In this document: one piece after another, positions 53,801 through 62,017 of the stretch | How the letters are laid out: each line of letters begins with the position of its first letter | Numbering within the stretch: the stretch's first letter is position 1 | Assembly (NCBI GenBank): GCA_937937585.1 | Contig: CALDCB010000011.1 | Location: forward strand, 124,001 to 188,000 | Direction: 5' to 3' | Origin: an uncultured Coriobacteriaceae bacterium | Lineage (GTDB): Bacteria > Actinomycetota > Coriobacteriia > Coriobacteriales > Eggerthellaceae | Length of the DNA stretch: 64,000 nucleotides | Made by a program: the position numbers and the translations under genes | The notes under the pieces: model-generated | Told to the model about the DNA's origin: nothing | The model's database searches: none | Seen by the model: the letters and a program-made list of their open reading frames with translations, nothing else

Positions 53801-54305
53801 CAAGCTGCCGGTTATCATGGACCTCGTTCAACAAGGCATCGACGCCGGCTTGAAAATGCTCGTGTTCTCGCAGTTCACTACCTACTTGTCGCAAATCGGC
53901 ACCGCCCTTGAAAATGCCGGCATCAAGCATTTCACGCTAACCGGGCAAACTTCGGCAAAGAAACGCCTAGAGATGGTCGATGCATTCAACAAGGACGACA
54001 CCCCGGTCTTCTTGATCTCAATGAAAGCCGGCGGCACCGGCTTGAATCTTACCGGCGCCTCGTTCGTGATCCTCACCGACCCCTGGTGGAACGCTGCCGT
54101 CCAGGAGCAAGCAAGCGACCGCGCTCACCGCATCGGTCAAACCCGAAAGGTCAACGTGGTGAAGGTTGTAGCCAAAGACACCATCGAAGAACGCATCGTC
54201 GCGTTGCAGGAGTCGAAACGAGAACTTGCTTCATCGCTTATCGAAGGCAACAGCGGACAACTTGCATCGCTGACCGCTGACGACCTCATCGATTTGTTCA
54301 TGTAA
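50853..54305 (+). CDS. SWIM/SNF2-family DNA helicase-like ATPase
   Basis: 1150-residue ATPase of the bacterial SNF2 family. A SWIM zinc finger (CTCPAAYEYSGMCKHSAAL) is near residue 80. A long central region of about 500 residues (the SNF2-associated domain) follows. The helicase core begins about residue 650: LRPYQKEGFSWL, ILADEMGLGKSIQLISW (motif I), LDEAQYIKNRSTKSARAV (motif II, DEAQ), FALTGTPIENKPSELWSIFD (motif III), then MKAGGTGLNL and DRAHRIGQTRKVNV (motifs V/VI). Such proteins translocate on DNA; the cellular role of the stand-alone bacterial forms is not settled. There are no restriction or defence genes nearby, so I treat it as a core gene. Confidence 0.92.
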   Translation: MIPEEEIKRECSQQTYLRAQQIASRRSSFRSAVVSFNDSRGVRTTELSAGVLSSDKKRYYKATILADEAVGELLDYACTCPAAYEYSGMCKHSAALVMHYNQSPQSFMGYVAKKHTRTSSEELLALMERESAQTLNEPTGKIELIPTLRYYFGNWDLSFKVAGNGTSYVLKSIDDFIDRMHNGAFYSYGKKLSFTHKPERLDKRSLSLFRFVERACEQRGSLSLTGSSFYSLDYGFGNRRGNRQRTARDLSLTDIEVVELFELLEGQTIFVQNDETGSRGLDWAVVSSNANGSYEASVVRADPDLSVDIRKTESGFGITPPYESVFVSSGDSLCIWRGRTIYLCSPEMARIGDLLRTLHDNEGLFLSQEDAPLFCSTVLPLMEKALPLQVPDELAKMKPIPCQIKFYLDANKKQITCEAYAEYGEESFPLTLIGPQGGDSAAIHAASTKAAKTESGRIVRDNVREANAARIAGEFVPGGEIDLHNPDMVGPLLFGGLVKMQEVGQVYTTAAFDRLIFDKRPSISTGLSMAGNLIQLNLTSDELEPEDVASLIASYRERKHYHKLKNGAFLDIAEMDQAQLEKIEQALSSLDIPAKDLRKASVDLPAYDVFFLDELFDDAIKDEQISRYIDNFRKARGKEQEIPQSLKGTLRPYQKEGFSWLSLLSDCGFGGILADEMGLGKSIQLISWILAQKETDPGFSTCLIVCPASLIYNWTAELTKFAPSLNVKPIDGQKYLRSRTRAEAPSTDVFVASYDILRIDAKEFAEMGFYACVLDEAQYIKNRSTKSARAVEKLSTKHRFALTGTPIENKPSELWSIFDFLMPGLLGSPMRFRENFEIPILGNDDEAVHRLRKLVGPFILRRTKKEVLTDLPEKTESTVYAVLEGEQKRLYSAREQHLRDRLNMQKKKSAGRGSAGFAPANEEVARKRAATLKSKRPVIRETGLDVVDPTDMSKVEVLAEITRLRQLCLNPSLVFDNYHAGAAKLPVIMDLVQQGIDAGLKMLVFSQFTTYLSQIGTALENAGIKHFTLTGQTSAKKRLEMVDAFNKDDTPVFLISMKAGGTGLNLTGASFVILTDPWWNAAVQEQASDRAHRIGQTRKVNVVKVVAKDTIEERIVALQESKRELASSLIEGNSGQLASLTADDLIDLFM

Positions 54306-54360
54306 AGGAAAGCAGATCAGCTGATGCGCTTGATCAGCTGCAAACACGTTAAGGAGAACC

Positions 54361-54780
54361 ATGTACGGACTGGAATGCGAATACGCTTTCGACAGCGCCC
54401 ACTTTCTTACGGATTATTACGGCAAATGCGAGAACCTTCACGGCCATAGATGGCGCGTTGTGGCAAAAATCGAACAACCCGAGCTTCAAACCGAAGGAAC
54501 CATGAAGGATATGGTTCTCGATTTCGGCGTGTTCAAGAAAACCGTGAAGGAGATCTGCGACAGACTTGATCACACCTTCCTTATTGAGAAAGGATCGCTC
54601 AAACAGGATACTCTTGCAGCTTTGCAAAGCGAGGGTTTCAACCTGACCGTCCTTCCCTTCCGAACCACTGCCGAGAATCTCGCGAAACATATCTTCGGCG
54701 AACTCGAAAAACGAGGCCTTCCCGTCGCGGAAATCGAAGTTGACGAGACGCCCAACAACCGCGCTTTTTACCGAAAATAA
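54361..54780 (+). CDS. queD: 6-carboxytetrahydropterin synthase
   Basis: Makes 6-carboxy-5,6,7,8-tetrahydropterin in the queuosine/preQ0 pathway. The 139-residue protein has the zinc-binding His pattern (FDSAHFL and CENLHGHRW) and the C-terminal TVDE-like region EIEVDETPNNRAFY. AAGGAG precedes the ATG. queC, queE and queF are not nearby; the gluQ gene at the left edge is the only other queuosine-linked gene in the window. Confidence 0.92.
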   Translation: MYGLECEYAFDSAHFLTDYYGKCENLHGHRWRVVAKIEQPELQTEGTMKDMVLDFGVFKKTVKEICDRLDHTFLIEKGSLKQDTLAALQSEGFNLTVLPFRTTAENLAKHIFGELEKRGLPVAEIEVDETPNNRAFYRK

Positions 54781-54783
54781 CGA

Positions 54784-54817
54784 AAAGGCTGCCCACCGGT
54801 TTGGTGAGGCAGCCTTT
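54784..54817 (+). terminator. Terminator of queD
   Basis: AAAGGCTGCC pairs with GGCAGCCTTT; the stem is extended by CACC/GGTG with one bulge. It lies directly behind the queD stop. The stem ends in T residues on either strand. Confidence 0.75.
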
Positions 54818-54861
54818 CATCATTCACAACATGCAAGCATCAACCCGCAAACCATCGTTCG

Positions 54862-55764
54862 TTAGTCGCGCTTCTTCTCGGGAACGCGAACGTCGACGTT
54901 CTGGTTGCGCAGCGTGACGCGGGAGTTGGGCGGGATCGATTCGGTAACAAACGTGCTGCCCGCGATAACGGAGCCTTTGCCAACCACCGTCTCGCCACCA
55001 AGAACGCTGGCATTCGAATAGATGGTGACGTTGTCCTCGACCGTTGGGTGACGTTTCTTGCCCTTAAGCTTCTGACCTGCGCGAAGAGAAAGAGCGCCAA
55101 GGGTCACGCCCTGGTAGATCTTCACATGATCGCCAATGACCGTGGTCTCGCCGATAACGACGCCCGTAGCATGATCGATGAAGAAGTACTCGCCAACAGT
55201 GGCGCCTGCATGCATGTCCACACCCGTGCATGAATGTGCGTACTCGGTCATGAAGCGCGGGATCAGCGGAACGTCCAACAAGTACAGCTCATGAGCCAAA
55301 CGAAAGATGAGGATGGCGTAAAATCCCGGATATGAAAAAACGATCTCCTCTTTCGACTGCGCAGCAGGGTCGCCGTCATAAGCAGCCTGCACGTCCTTAA
55401 GAAGCAGCTCTTGCACCTTGGGAAGCTCGTTCAGCCAGGCCATGGTAACGCGACGGGCTTTCGCATCGATCTCGTCCTCATTCGTCCCGTCGCCATCGCG
55501 GAACAGAAACGCTTCTTTCACCTGGGCATACAACATATCCGAGATCTGAAGGATCGTATTGCCGATGAAATACTTCGGCTCGGACGAAGCGATTGCCCCT
55601 TCCTCAAAGAAACGCGGAAACATGATGTTGCGCGTGTCTTTAATGATCTTCTTCACTTGCTCGCGGCTGGGGAAATGGCGTTTATCATCGCGATACGAGA
55701 TGATGGGATCGTCGTAGTTGCGCTCGATACCCTTGATAATGCCGTTAAGGCAATCTTCAAACAT
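54862..55764 (-). CDS. cysE: Serine O-acetyltransferase
   Basis: Transfers acetyl from acetyl-CoA to serine as the first step of cysteine synthesis. The 300-residue protein has an N-terminal helical domain and a C-terminal left-handed beta-helix with hexapeptide repeats (IGETTVIGDHVKIYQGVTLG, RHPTVEDNVTIYSNASVLG). SCTGVDMHAGATVGEYFFID and DHATGVVIGETT carry the active-site His region. No cysK is adjacent. The promoter shows a palindrome over the predicted start site (see 55789-55815). Confidence 0.9.
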   Translation of the reverse strand: MFEDCLNGIIKGIERNYDDPIISYRDDKRHFPSREQVKKIIKDTRNIMFPRFFEEGAIASSEPKYFIGNTILQISDMLYAQVKEAFLFRDGDGTNEDEIDAKARRVTMAWLNELPKVQELLLKDVQAAYDGDPAAQSKEEIVFSYPGFYAILIFRLAHELYLLDVPLIPRFMTEYAHSCTGVDMHAGATVGEYFFIDHATGVVIGETTVIGDHVKIYQGVTLGALSLRAGQKLKGKKRHPTVEDNVTIYSNASVLGGETVVGKGSVIAGSTFVTESIPPNSRVTLRNQNVDVRVPEKKRD

Positions 55765-55788
55765 AACTTCCTGCTTGTCTCTCGATAA

Positions 55789-55815
55789 AACCTACCAGTT
55801 TTGTAGGTTATTATA
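55789..55815 (-). promoter_or_regulatory. cysE promoter with overlapping palindrome
   Basis: On the minus strand a perfect TATAAT (55815-55810) is followed at once by the palindrome AACCTAC-N7-GTAGGTT (55809-55789), which would cover the transcription start. This is the layout of a repressor operator. The -35 region is weak. The regulator is unknown. Confidence 0.6.
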
Positions 55816-55857
55816 CCTATACCGCAAGACAACGCCAGACCCAATTGAGAAACGGTT

Positions 55858-58395
55858 CTAGAAACGAGCGAATCGACTATGCCTGTCAGCCACCAGCTCC
55901 TCGGCAGACAGTTCTGACAAGCGAGCAAGCTGGATCGCGATGAAGCGCTTGACATTTGCTGCGGCTTCATCCGGATTCTCGTGAGCAGGCTTTTCACCCT
56001 CGGAAATCACTTCGTCGACGATGCCCATCTGACAAACCTGATCGGCGCCCATCTTCATGACCGACGCAGCCTCTGCTGCACGCGAACGATCTTTCCAAAG
56101 AATGCTTGCGAAGCCTTCGGGTGAAAGCACCGAGTACACCGCATGCTCCTGCATGCCGACGACGTTCGACACCGCAAGCGCCAGGGCGCCGCCCGAGCCG
56201 CCTTCACCAAGAAGAACGCTGATAACAGGCACTTTCAGCCCCGCCATCGCGATGAGATTGTCGGCGATGGCATTACCTTGTCCGCGTTCCTCGGCATCGG
56301 CACCACAGAAAGCACCCTGAGTGTCAACAAAGCAAACAATGGGGAGATCGAACTTATCAGCCAGGCGCATCAACCTAAGGCTCTTGCGATAGCCCTCGGG
56401 CTGCGGGCAACCGAAGTTGCGTGCAACCCGATCCTTCAAATCGACGCCCTTTTCCTCGCCGATAACCATAACCGGCTGACCGCCGAACCAAGCAACGCCG
56501 CCCACGATAGCTCCGTCGTCACCGAAAGCGCGATCACCATGAAGCTCGATGAAACCGTCGAATACCTGCTCGATGTAATGAACAGAGGTCGGACGATGGG
56601 TATTGCGAGCGAGCTGCACGCTGGCCCAAGCATCCCCTTCAGAGGGCGGGCTCTCGCTTTCAGGCGAGTCGCCAAGGTGGTGATGAGCGGACGGCACGAA
56701 GCGTGCCGGCATTCCGTCTTCGCGTACGACGCCGAGTGCTTCCTTCAACCGCTCGGTTCGCGGAGCGATCGCCTCACCCACAGTAGCAATGTGATCACGG
56801 AGAGAGTCGATGATGGTGCGCTCGGTACCCTCTGGTGCATCAATGATGGGCAAGCGGCCGTACGCAACATGATTGTAGGTATTGCGACCGTTCTTAAGAA
56901 CGCGTTCAACGGACGAGTAATCCATGAGGATGCACGATTCGCCTCCGTCCTCGCAAACCACGCCCTCAAGAACCTCGCTGGTGAACACGGGCTTATGCAT
57001 GGCCAGTAAATGCGCCAAAGTGCGGCGAAGCTGGTCACGCGGCACAACGGCGTCGATCAAGCCGTGTTTCAAGGCGAACTCCGCAGTTTGGAAACCCTTC
57101 GGCAACTCCTGACGAATGGTGTCCTGAATGACGCGCTTGCCGGCAAAGCCGATAAGCGCGTTCGGTTCGGCCAAGATGATGTCGCCTTGCATAGCGAAAG
57201 AAGCCGTAACGCCGCCCGTGGTGGGATCGGTGATCACGCTGATGTACAAAAGACCCGCAGCCGAGTGACGCTCCAACGCGCAACTGACCTTGGCCATTTG
57301 CATCAAAGAGATAAGACCCTCCTGCATACGGGCACCGCCCGACGCAGTGAAGATGACAACGGGCAAACCCTCGGCAGTCGCGTGATCGATCATGCGGCTG
57401 AGCTTTTCGCCAACTGCCCCGCCCATGGATCCCATGAAGAACGTCGAGTCCATCACCGCGAACGCCGTGCGCATGCCCGCAATAGCGCCCTCGCCGGTGC
57501 GAACGCCTTCGTCAAGACCCGTCTTTTGACGTTGGTTGGCAATCTTATCAAGATAACCGGGGAAGCTAAGCGGATCGCCCTCTTCCATGCTTGCATCCCA
57601 CTCGACGAAACTGTCCATATCCAGCAGATCGCTGATTCTCTGCTCCGACGTTTCGCGAAAATACGAACCGCAACTCGGGCAGGTGTAATAGCTTTTAGCG
57701 ACAACTTCGCCGTTGAACGTCAGACCGCAATGCTTGCAGGTTAGCCACTCCTCGTCGGCAGAAGCGACGCGATCGGTAGTGCAGGGAGTCCAACCAAGCG
57801 TAGGCGTGTCGGTGCTTACGGTCTTGAACACAGGAATGCCTGCAGCCTCGGCTTGCGCGATGAACGAATCGACCTCCGCCAGGGCAACTGCCTCATCAGC
57901 CAGAAGGATCACCGACGCTCGGCATTCCTTGGCAGCCTGCAAGACAGTGTACGCGTTAGAAAAGAGCGCATCGGAGTACTTATCGCCAAGGCACACCTTT
58001 CCCGCAGCGAAACGCAAGTACGATGCCGCGGCGTGATCACGCGTGTACGGCGCGAAGGGGCGCATTCCAGCCCTTTCAACGCTTTGCAGAACAGAACGCG
58101 CATCCTTGCCATGCACCATGACCAGGGCATGCGTCTCGTCAAGATGATGGTCTTCGCCAAAAGGCGACGTGATTCCCCCACGGGCCTCGGGTGCGGGATT
58201 GGCGTCCTGGGCAACCTCTGTGTACTCTGCAAGATCGCTGGCAGCTGCCGCATTGGGCGACTCAAGCGAGCCATCGACTTCGCAGGCAATGCGATCCATG
58301 CGATAAACCACGTCAGGTTCAGGAAGGATCTCAGGTTTAGGCGCATCTGCTGACGGGGCATTGTCGTAAACGAAATATCCGTCCTTGGTAACCAT
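55858..58395 (-). CDS. accDA: Fused acetyl-CoA carboxylase carboxyltransferase (AccD-AccA) with BC-like N-domain
   Basis: Carboxyltransferase of acetyl-CoA carboxylase, 845 residues. Residues about 220-500 are AccD: zinc ribbon with Cys at about 220, 223, 239 and 242 (CKHC ... CPSC, the AccD spacing) then GVRTGEGAIAGMRTA-like EGVRTGEGAIAGMRTAFAV and ASGGARMQEGLISLMQMAK. Residues about 590-845 are AccA: ELHGDRAFGDDGAIVGG, CFVDTQGAFCGADAEERGQ and VLLGEGGSGGALAL. Residues about 85-205 are extra: ALVMVHGKDARSVLQSVERA, KVCLGDKYSDALFSNAYTVL and AEAAGIPVFKTVS resemble a degenerate N-terminal domain of biotin carboxylase. The ATG at 58395 is 4 bases after fabZ, with GAGGAG upstream. Confidence 0.93.
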   Translation of the reverse strand: MVTKDGYFVYDNAPSADAPKPEILPEPDVVYRMDRIACEVDGSLESPNAAAASDLAEYTEVAQDANPAPEARGGITSPFGEDHHLDETHALVMVHGKDARSVLQSVERAGMRPFAPYTRDHAAASYLRFAAGKVCLGDKYSDALFSNAYTVLQAAKECRASVILLADEAVALAEVDSFIAQAEAAGIPVFKTVSTDTPTLGWTPCTTDRVASADEEWLTCKHCGLTFNGEVVAKSYYTCPSCGSYFRETSEQRISDLLDMDSFVEWDASMEEGDPLSFPGYLDKIANQRQKTGLDEGVRTGEGAIAGMRTAFAVMDSTFFMGSMGGAVGEKLSRMIDHATAEGLPVVIFTASGGARMQEGLISLMQMAKVSCALERHSAAGLLYISVITDPTTGGVTASFAMQGDIILAEPNALIGFAGKRVIQDTIRQELPKGFQTAEFALKHGLIDAVVPRDQLRRTLAHLLAMHKPVFTSEVLEGVVCEDGGESCILMDYSSVERVLKNGRNTYNHVAYGRLPIIDAPEGTERTIIDSLRDHIATVGEAIAPRTERLKEALGVVREDGMPARFVPSAHHHLGDSPESESPPSEGDAWASVQLARNTHRPTSVHYIEQVFDGFIELHGDRAFGDDGAIVGGVAWFGGQPVMVIGEEKGVDLKDRVARNFGCPQPEGYRKSLRLMRLADKFDLPIVCFVDTQGAFCGADAEERGQGNAIADNLIAMAGLKVPVISVLLGEGGSGGALALAVSNVVGMQEHAVYSVLSPEGFASILWKDRSRAAEAASVMKMGADQVCQMGIVDEVISEGEKPAHENPDEAAANVKRFIAIQLARLSELSAEELVADRHSRFARF

Positions 58396-58399
58396 CGCC

Positions 58400-58849
58400 T
58401 TACTCCTCGTTAGAAAGAACGTACTTCTGCGTAGCGCTTGCGCACAAAGCGCCATCGACCGACGCTTCAACTTCCGCAACGCACATACGGGAAGAGGACT
58501 TCACGATGGTGGCCTTCAGCGTGACCTTGTCACCAGGCAAAACCTGACGGCGAAACTTCGCTTTATCGATCCCCGTAAGGAACCCAATGGTTCCGGCCTG
58601 GTCACGACCCATAAGAATGCAAATGCACGCAGCCTGGGCCAGCGCCTCCATAAGAATGACGCCAGGCAAAACGGGATGCGTGGGGAAATGCCCGCGAAAC
58701 AGATCGAGTTCGGGGACAACGTCAAGCTCTGCGACGATAGTGGTGCCGGGCTCGCACGAAACGACACGCGATATCCAGATGAACGGATCGCGATGCGGCA
58801 AGATAGATTCGACAACGTCCCTTTCGAAGGGTGCGGTGATTTCAGGCAT
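58400..58849 (-). CDS. fabZ: 3-hydroxyacyl-ACP dehydratase
   Basis: Dehydrates 3-hydroxyacyl-ACP in fatty-acid elongation. The 149-residue protein has the hot-dog fold signature: ILPHRDPFIWISRV, GHFPTHPVLPGVILMEALAQ (catalytic His and Glu) and KAKFRRQVLPGDKVTL. GGAGGT lies 4 bases before the ATG at 58849. It is followed directly by accDA; accB and accC, which often sit between fabF and accD in other bacteria, are absent here. Confidence 0.95.
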   Translation of the reverse strand: MPEITAPFERDVVESILPHRDPFIWISRVVSCEPGTTIVAELDVVPELDLFRGHFPTHPVLPGVILMEALAQAACICILMGRDQAGTIGFLTGIDKAKFRRQVLPGDKVTLKATIVKSSSRMCVAEVEASVDGALCASATQKYVLSNEE

Positions 58850-58921
58850 GATTACCTCCAAGAAGAACCGTTTGCAGTGAAGGACACCGCAAGAAGATAC
58901 GAAACAACGGCTCGAGACCTG

Positions 58922-60217
58922 CTATGCCGTATAAGGCGAAAGCGCAAGACAGGCATTGTGCCCGCCGAAACCAAGCGAATTGGTCAGTGCGACCTTCTGC
59001 GGCACCTCGATCATCTGGCCTGCGACAACGTTGACGTTGCACTCAGGATCGGCTTCAGCGAAACCGGCGATTGGCGTGACCACGCCGCGAGCAACAGAGA
59101 GCGCGCAAACGATGGCCTCAACCGCACCGGCGGCACCAAGCATATGACCCGTGCTTCCCTTGATGGACGTGACGGGAACCTTAGAGCCGATCTCATCGCC
59201 GCAAAGCAAATGAACGGCCTTCGATTCAGAAGAGTCGTTAGCGCTGGTACCGGTGCCATGCGCATTCAGATGACCTAAGTCCTCGACGGTGTAACCGCTC
59301 TCGTCAAGCGCCTGCTTCATCGCACGGGCCACGCCGTTGGCCTCGGGGTCGGGAGCGGTCATGTGGTATGCATCGCCCGTGGAGCCGAAACCGACAACCT
59401 CAGCGATGATATTCGCGCCACGATCAAGCGCATGCTCAAGAGACTCCAGCACAACCGCACCCGCGCCCTCGCCCGCGACGAAGCCATGACGACGCGCGTC
59501 GAACGGGAGCGAGGCCTTAGTGGGATCCTCCTCCTTCGAGAGAGCGCCAAGATTGCTGAAGCCCGCAATGCAGATCTCGCTGACGGCTTCTTCCGAACCT
59601 CCCGCCAAGGCAACGTCGATGTAGCCATGACGAATGTCACGCAGCGCCTGACCGATGCAGTGAGTGCCGGTTGCGCAAGCGGTGACGACGTTGATGCACT
59701 CACCTTTCATGCCATAGCGAATGGCCAAACAACCCGACACGATGTTCGAGATCATCGTGGGGACGAACAGAGGATTCACACGAGACGGACCCTTGTCATG
59801 GAGGGTGAAGAAACTCTTCTGCAACTCGTCAATGCCACCGATGCCGCTGCCGTAAACAACACCGACCCGCGTAGGGTCTTCGGCCTCCATGCTAAGACCG
59901 GCTTCAGCCAACGCCTCGTCCGATGCCGTGATGGCATACTGCACGAAGCGCTCGAAACGGCGCGCCTCCTTCTTGCTTAGGCCGTGCTCGGTGCCGTCGT
60001 AGCCGCGCACCTCACCTGCGTTGTGAACCTCGAAAGCCGAAGTATCAAAACGCTCGATGGGGCCAATGCAGCACTCACCCGCGCTCACCGCGTCCCACAG
60101 CGCCTGAACGCCAACGCCAGCTGGCGAAACCGCGCCCGTACCCGTGACGACGACGCGACGCGAACCATCGACGCGCAGCATCGGGTTCGTAGGGGAAACA
60201 TTCAGAGAACCACTCAT
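58922..60217 (-). CDS. fabF: 3-oxoacyl-ACP synthase II
   Basis: Condensing enzyme of fatty-acid elongation, 431 residues. Catalytic Cys-His-His are in NVVTACATGTHCIGQAL, LNAHGTGTSANDSSE and IKGSTGHMLGAAGAVE. Its ATG overlaps the fabG stop (ATGA), giving translational coupling. The N-terminus carries about 20 extra residues before RRVVVTGTGAVSPAG. Confidence 0.95.
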   Translation of the reverse strand: MSGSLNVSPTNPMLRVDGSRRVVVTGTGAVSPAGVGVQALWDAVSAGECCIGPIERFDTSAFEVHNAGEVRGYDGTEHGLSKKEARRFERFVQYAITASDEALAEAGLSMEAEDPTRVGVVYGSGIGGIDELQKSFFTLHDKGPSRVNPLFVPTMISNIVSGCLAIRYGMKGECINVVTACATGTHCIGQALRDIRHGYIDVALAGGSEEAVSEICIAGFSNLGALSKEEDPTKASLPFDARRHGFVAGEGAGAVVLESLEHALDRGANIIAEVVGFGSTGDAYHMTAPDPEANGVARAMKQALDESGYTVEDLGHLNAHGTGTSANDSSESKAVHLLCGDEIGSKVPVTSIKGSTGHMLGAAGAVEAIVCALSVARGVVTPIAGFAEADPECNVNVVAGQMIEVPQKVALTNSLGFGGHNACLALSPYTA

Positions 60218-61011
60218 AGTGACAAACCTCCATCAACAGCGATCACCTGGCCGGTGACATAAGCCGCAGACTTGCTTGCAAGGAATCCGACAACATGGGC
60301 GATGTCGGCCGGATCACCGAATCGGCCCATACCGATACGAGAGAAAATAGCTTCACGCTGCTTATCCGACAGGGCGTCGGTCATGCTGGTGGAAACGAAA
60401 CCAGGAGCAACCGCGTTCACCGTGACATTGCGCGGGGCAAGCTCCTTCGCGAGCGACTTCGTGATGCCGATGACGCCCGCCTTGGAAGCGGCGTAATTCA
60501 CCTGACCCGCGTTTCCGTAGATGCCAACAACGCTCGACATGTTCACGATGCGGCCGTAACGCTGCTTCATCATGAGTTTCGACACCGCGCGGCAGCAATA
60601 GAACGTGCCTTTCAAGTTGGTGTCGATAACCGCATCGAAATCTTCGTCCTTGATGCGCATGATCAGAGCATCGCGGGTGATTCCGGCGTTATTGACCAGA
60701 ACATCCACGCGACCGAACGCATCCTTTGCGGCTTCGATCAAAGCGTTTGCACCTTCGGCTGCCGAAACGTCGGCAACAACGGCGATGGCCCTCACGCCAA
60801 AGCGCGTCTCGACGTCGGCGGCAAACGCTTCAGCGCGTTCGCGTCCATTATCACTCGAGCAGTTAATGCAGACGTTCATGCCGTCGCCCGCAAGCTCCTC
60901 GATGATGGCGGCGCCAATGCCGCGGCTCGAGCCGGTAACAACTGCACAAGGGGCGGCAGCATCCACCCCGTTCTGAGCATTTGCCTCGAGGGTCTTCGTC
61001 TCGTCAGTCAT
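60214..61011 (-). CDS. fabG: 3-oxoacyl-ACP reductase
   Basis: NADPH-dependent short-chain dehydrogenase of 265 residues. The cofactor motif is TGSSRGIGAAIIEEL and NNAGITRDALIMRI; the catalytic Ser-Tyr-Lys triad is in IVNMSSVVGIYGNAGQVNY and YAASKAG. It ends in GQVIAVDGGLSL. AAGGAGG before the tandem ATGs at 61014/61011 favours the second. It carries about 20 non-family residues at the N-terminus (KTLEANAQNGVDAAAP). Confidence 0.95.
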   Translation of the reverse strand: MTDETKTLEANAQNGVDAAAPCAVVTGSSRGIGAAIIEELAGDGMNVCINCSSDNGRERAEAFAADVETRFGVRAIAVVADVSAAEGANALIEAAKDAFGRVDVLVNNAGITRDALIMRIKDEDFDAVIDTNLKGTFYCCRAVSKLMMKQRYGRIVNMSSVVGIYGNAGQVNYAASKAGVIGITKSLAKELAPRNVTVNAVAPGFVSTSMTDALSDKQREAIFSRIGMGRFGDPADIAHVVGFLASKSAAYVTGQVIAVDGGLSL

Positions 61012-61025
61012 CATGCCTCCTTCAA

Positions 61026-61985
61026 TTAATTTGCGCATCCATGCGCTTCGAGAAATGCCTTCATGCTTGCCGCATCCTGCACGCATGCACGCGGCAACTC
61101 CTTGTCAATACGCTTGATCAACCCGAATAAAACCCCGCCAAAACCCGTTTCAACGAACTCGGGAGCGATGCTGGAGGAAGCGACAAGGTTGCGCACGCTC
61201 TCTTCAAAGCGAACCGGATGGGTAAGATGCGCTACCAACTGATCAGCCGCATCCTTTGCTGCAAGCGGCTTGGCATCGACGTTGTTGATAAGAGGTATTT
61301 CTGGCTCGCTGAATGCAATACCGGAAAGGAACTGCGCAAACGGCTCTGCGGCGCTCTGCATAAGCGGAGTATGGAATGCACCGGCGGTAGCCAGTCTAGT
61401 CGCACGCTTACCTGCTGCAGCCCAAGCAGCCTCGGCACGCTCAACCGCCTCTCTCTCGCCGGCAACAACGATCTGACCGGGACAATTGAGGTTTGCGGGA
61501 AGAAGAACCTGACCCTGCGCGCACTCATCGCACACCGCCTGGACGGATTCCAAATCAGCCTTAAGGAAGGCGCTCATGCAGCCTGGATGCTCGCTTGCCG
61601 CCTGCGCCATCAACTCGGAACGCTTCGCGATGATCTTGAATGCGGTTTCGTCGGAAACCATGCCGGAAAGCGCCAAAGCACTGGTTTGCCCAAGAGAAAA
61701 ACCTAGAACGGCGCTCGGCATGATCTCGCGATGCATAAGAGCACGGGCAATGCCGATGGACAAGGCGCTGATGGCAACCTGGGCGTTGCGCGTGTCGTTC
61801 AGCACCTCGGCAGGGGCGTTGCGGCAAAGAGCAGCAACATCCATGCCGAACACATCGGAAGCGCATGTAAATACATCTTTGACCTGGGAATTTTCCAATA
61901 AATCGGCGCCCATTCCGGGTTTTTGGGAACCTTGTCCCGAGCACATGAACACCAGACCTTGGCCTGCAAGGTTACTTTCAGTCAT
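61026..61985 (-). CDS. fabD: Malonyl-CoA:ACP transacylase
   Basis: Loads malonyl groups onto ACP; 319 residues. The N-terminal MCSGQGSQKPGMGADL and the catalytic His region TAGAFHTPLMQSA are standard. The nucleophile elbow reads GFSLGQ instead of the near-universal GHSLGE, so the residues flanking the catalytic Ser are altered. AGGTGG lies 5 bases before the ATG. The fabG ribosome site lies in the short gap after its stop. Confidence 0.94.
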   Translation of the reverse strand: MTESNLAGQGLVFMCSGQGSQKPGMGADLLENSQVKDVFTCASDVFGMDVAALCRNAPAEVLNDTRNAQVAISALSIGIARALMHREIMPSAVLGFSLGQTSALALSGMVSDETAFKIIAKRSELMAQAASEHPGCMSAFLKADLESVQAVCDECAQGQVLLPANLNCPGQIVVAGEREAVERAEAAWAAAGKRATRLATAGAFHTPLMQSAAEPFAQFLSGIAFSEPEIPLINNVDAKPLAAKDAADQLVAHLTHPVRFEESVRNLVASSSIAPEFVETGFGGVLFGLIKRIDKELPRACVQDAASMKAFLEAHGCAN

Positions 61986-62017
61986 GACAACCACCTAATA
62001 TGTCGATGAATTTTGTT

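Noticed and set aside
50853..54305. SNF2 helicase as part of a phage-defence island
   Set aside because: The neighbours are queD and a membrane protein; no nuclease, methyltransferase or mobile-element genes accompany it.
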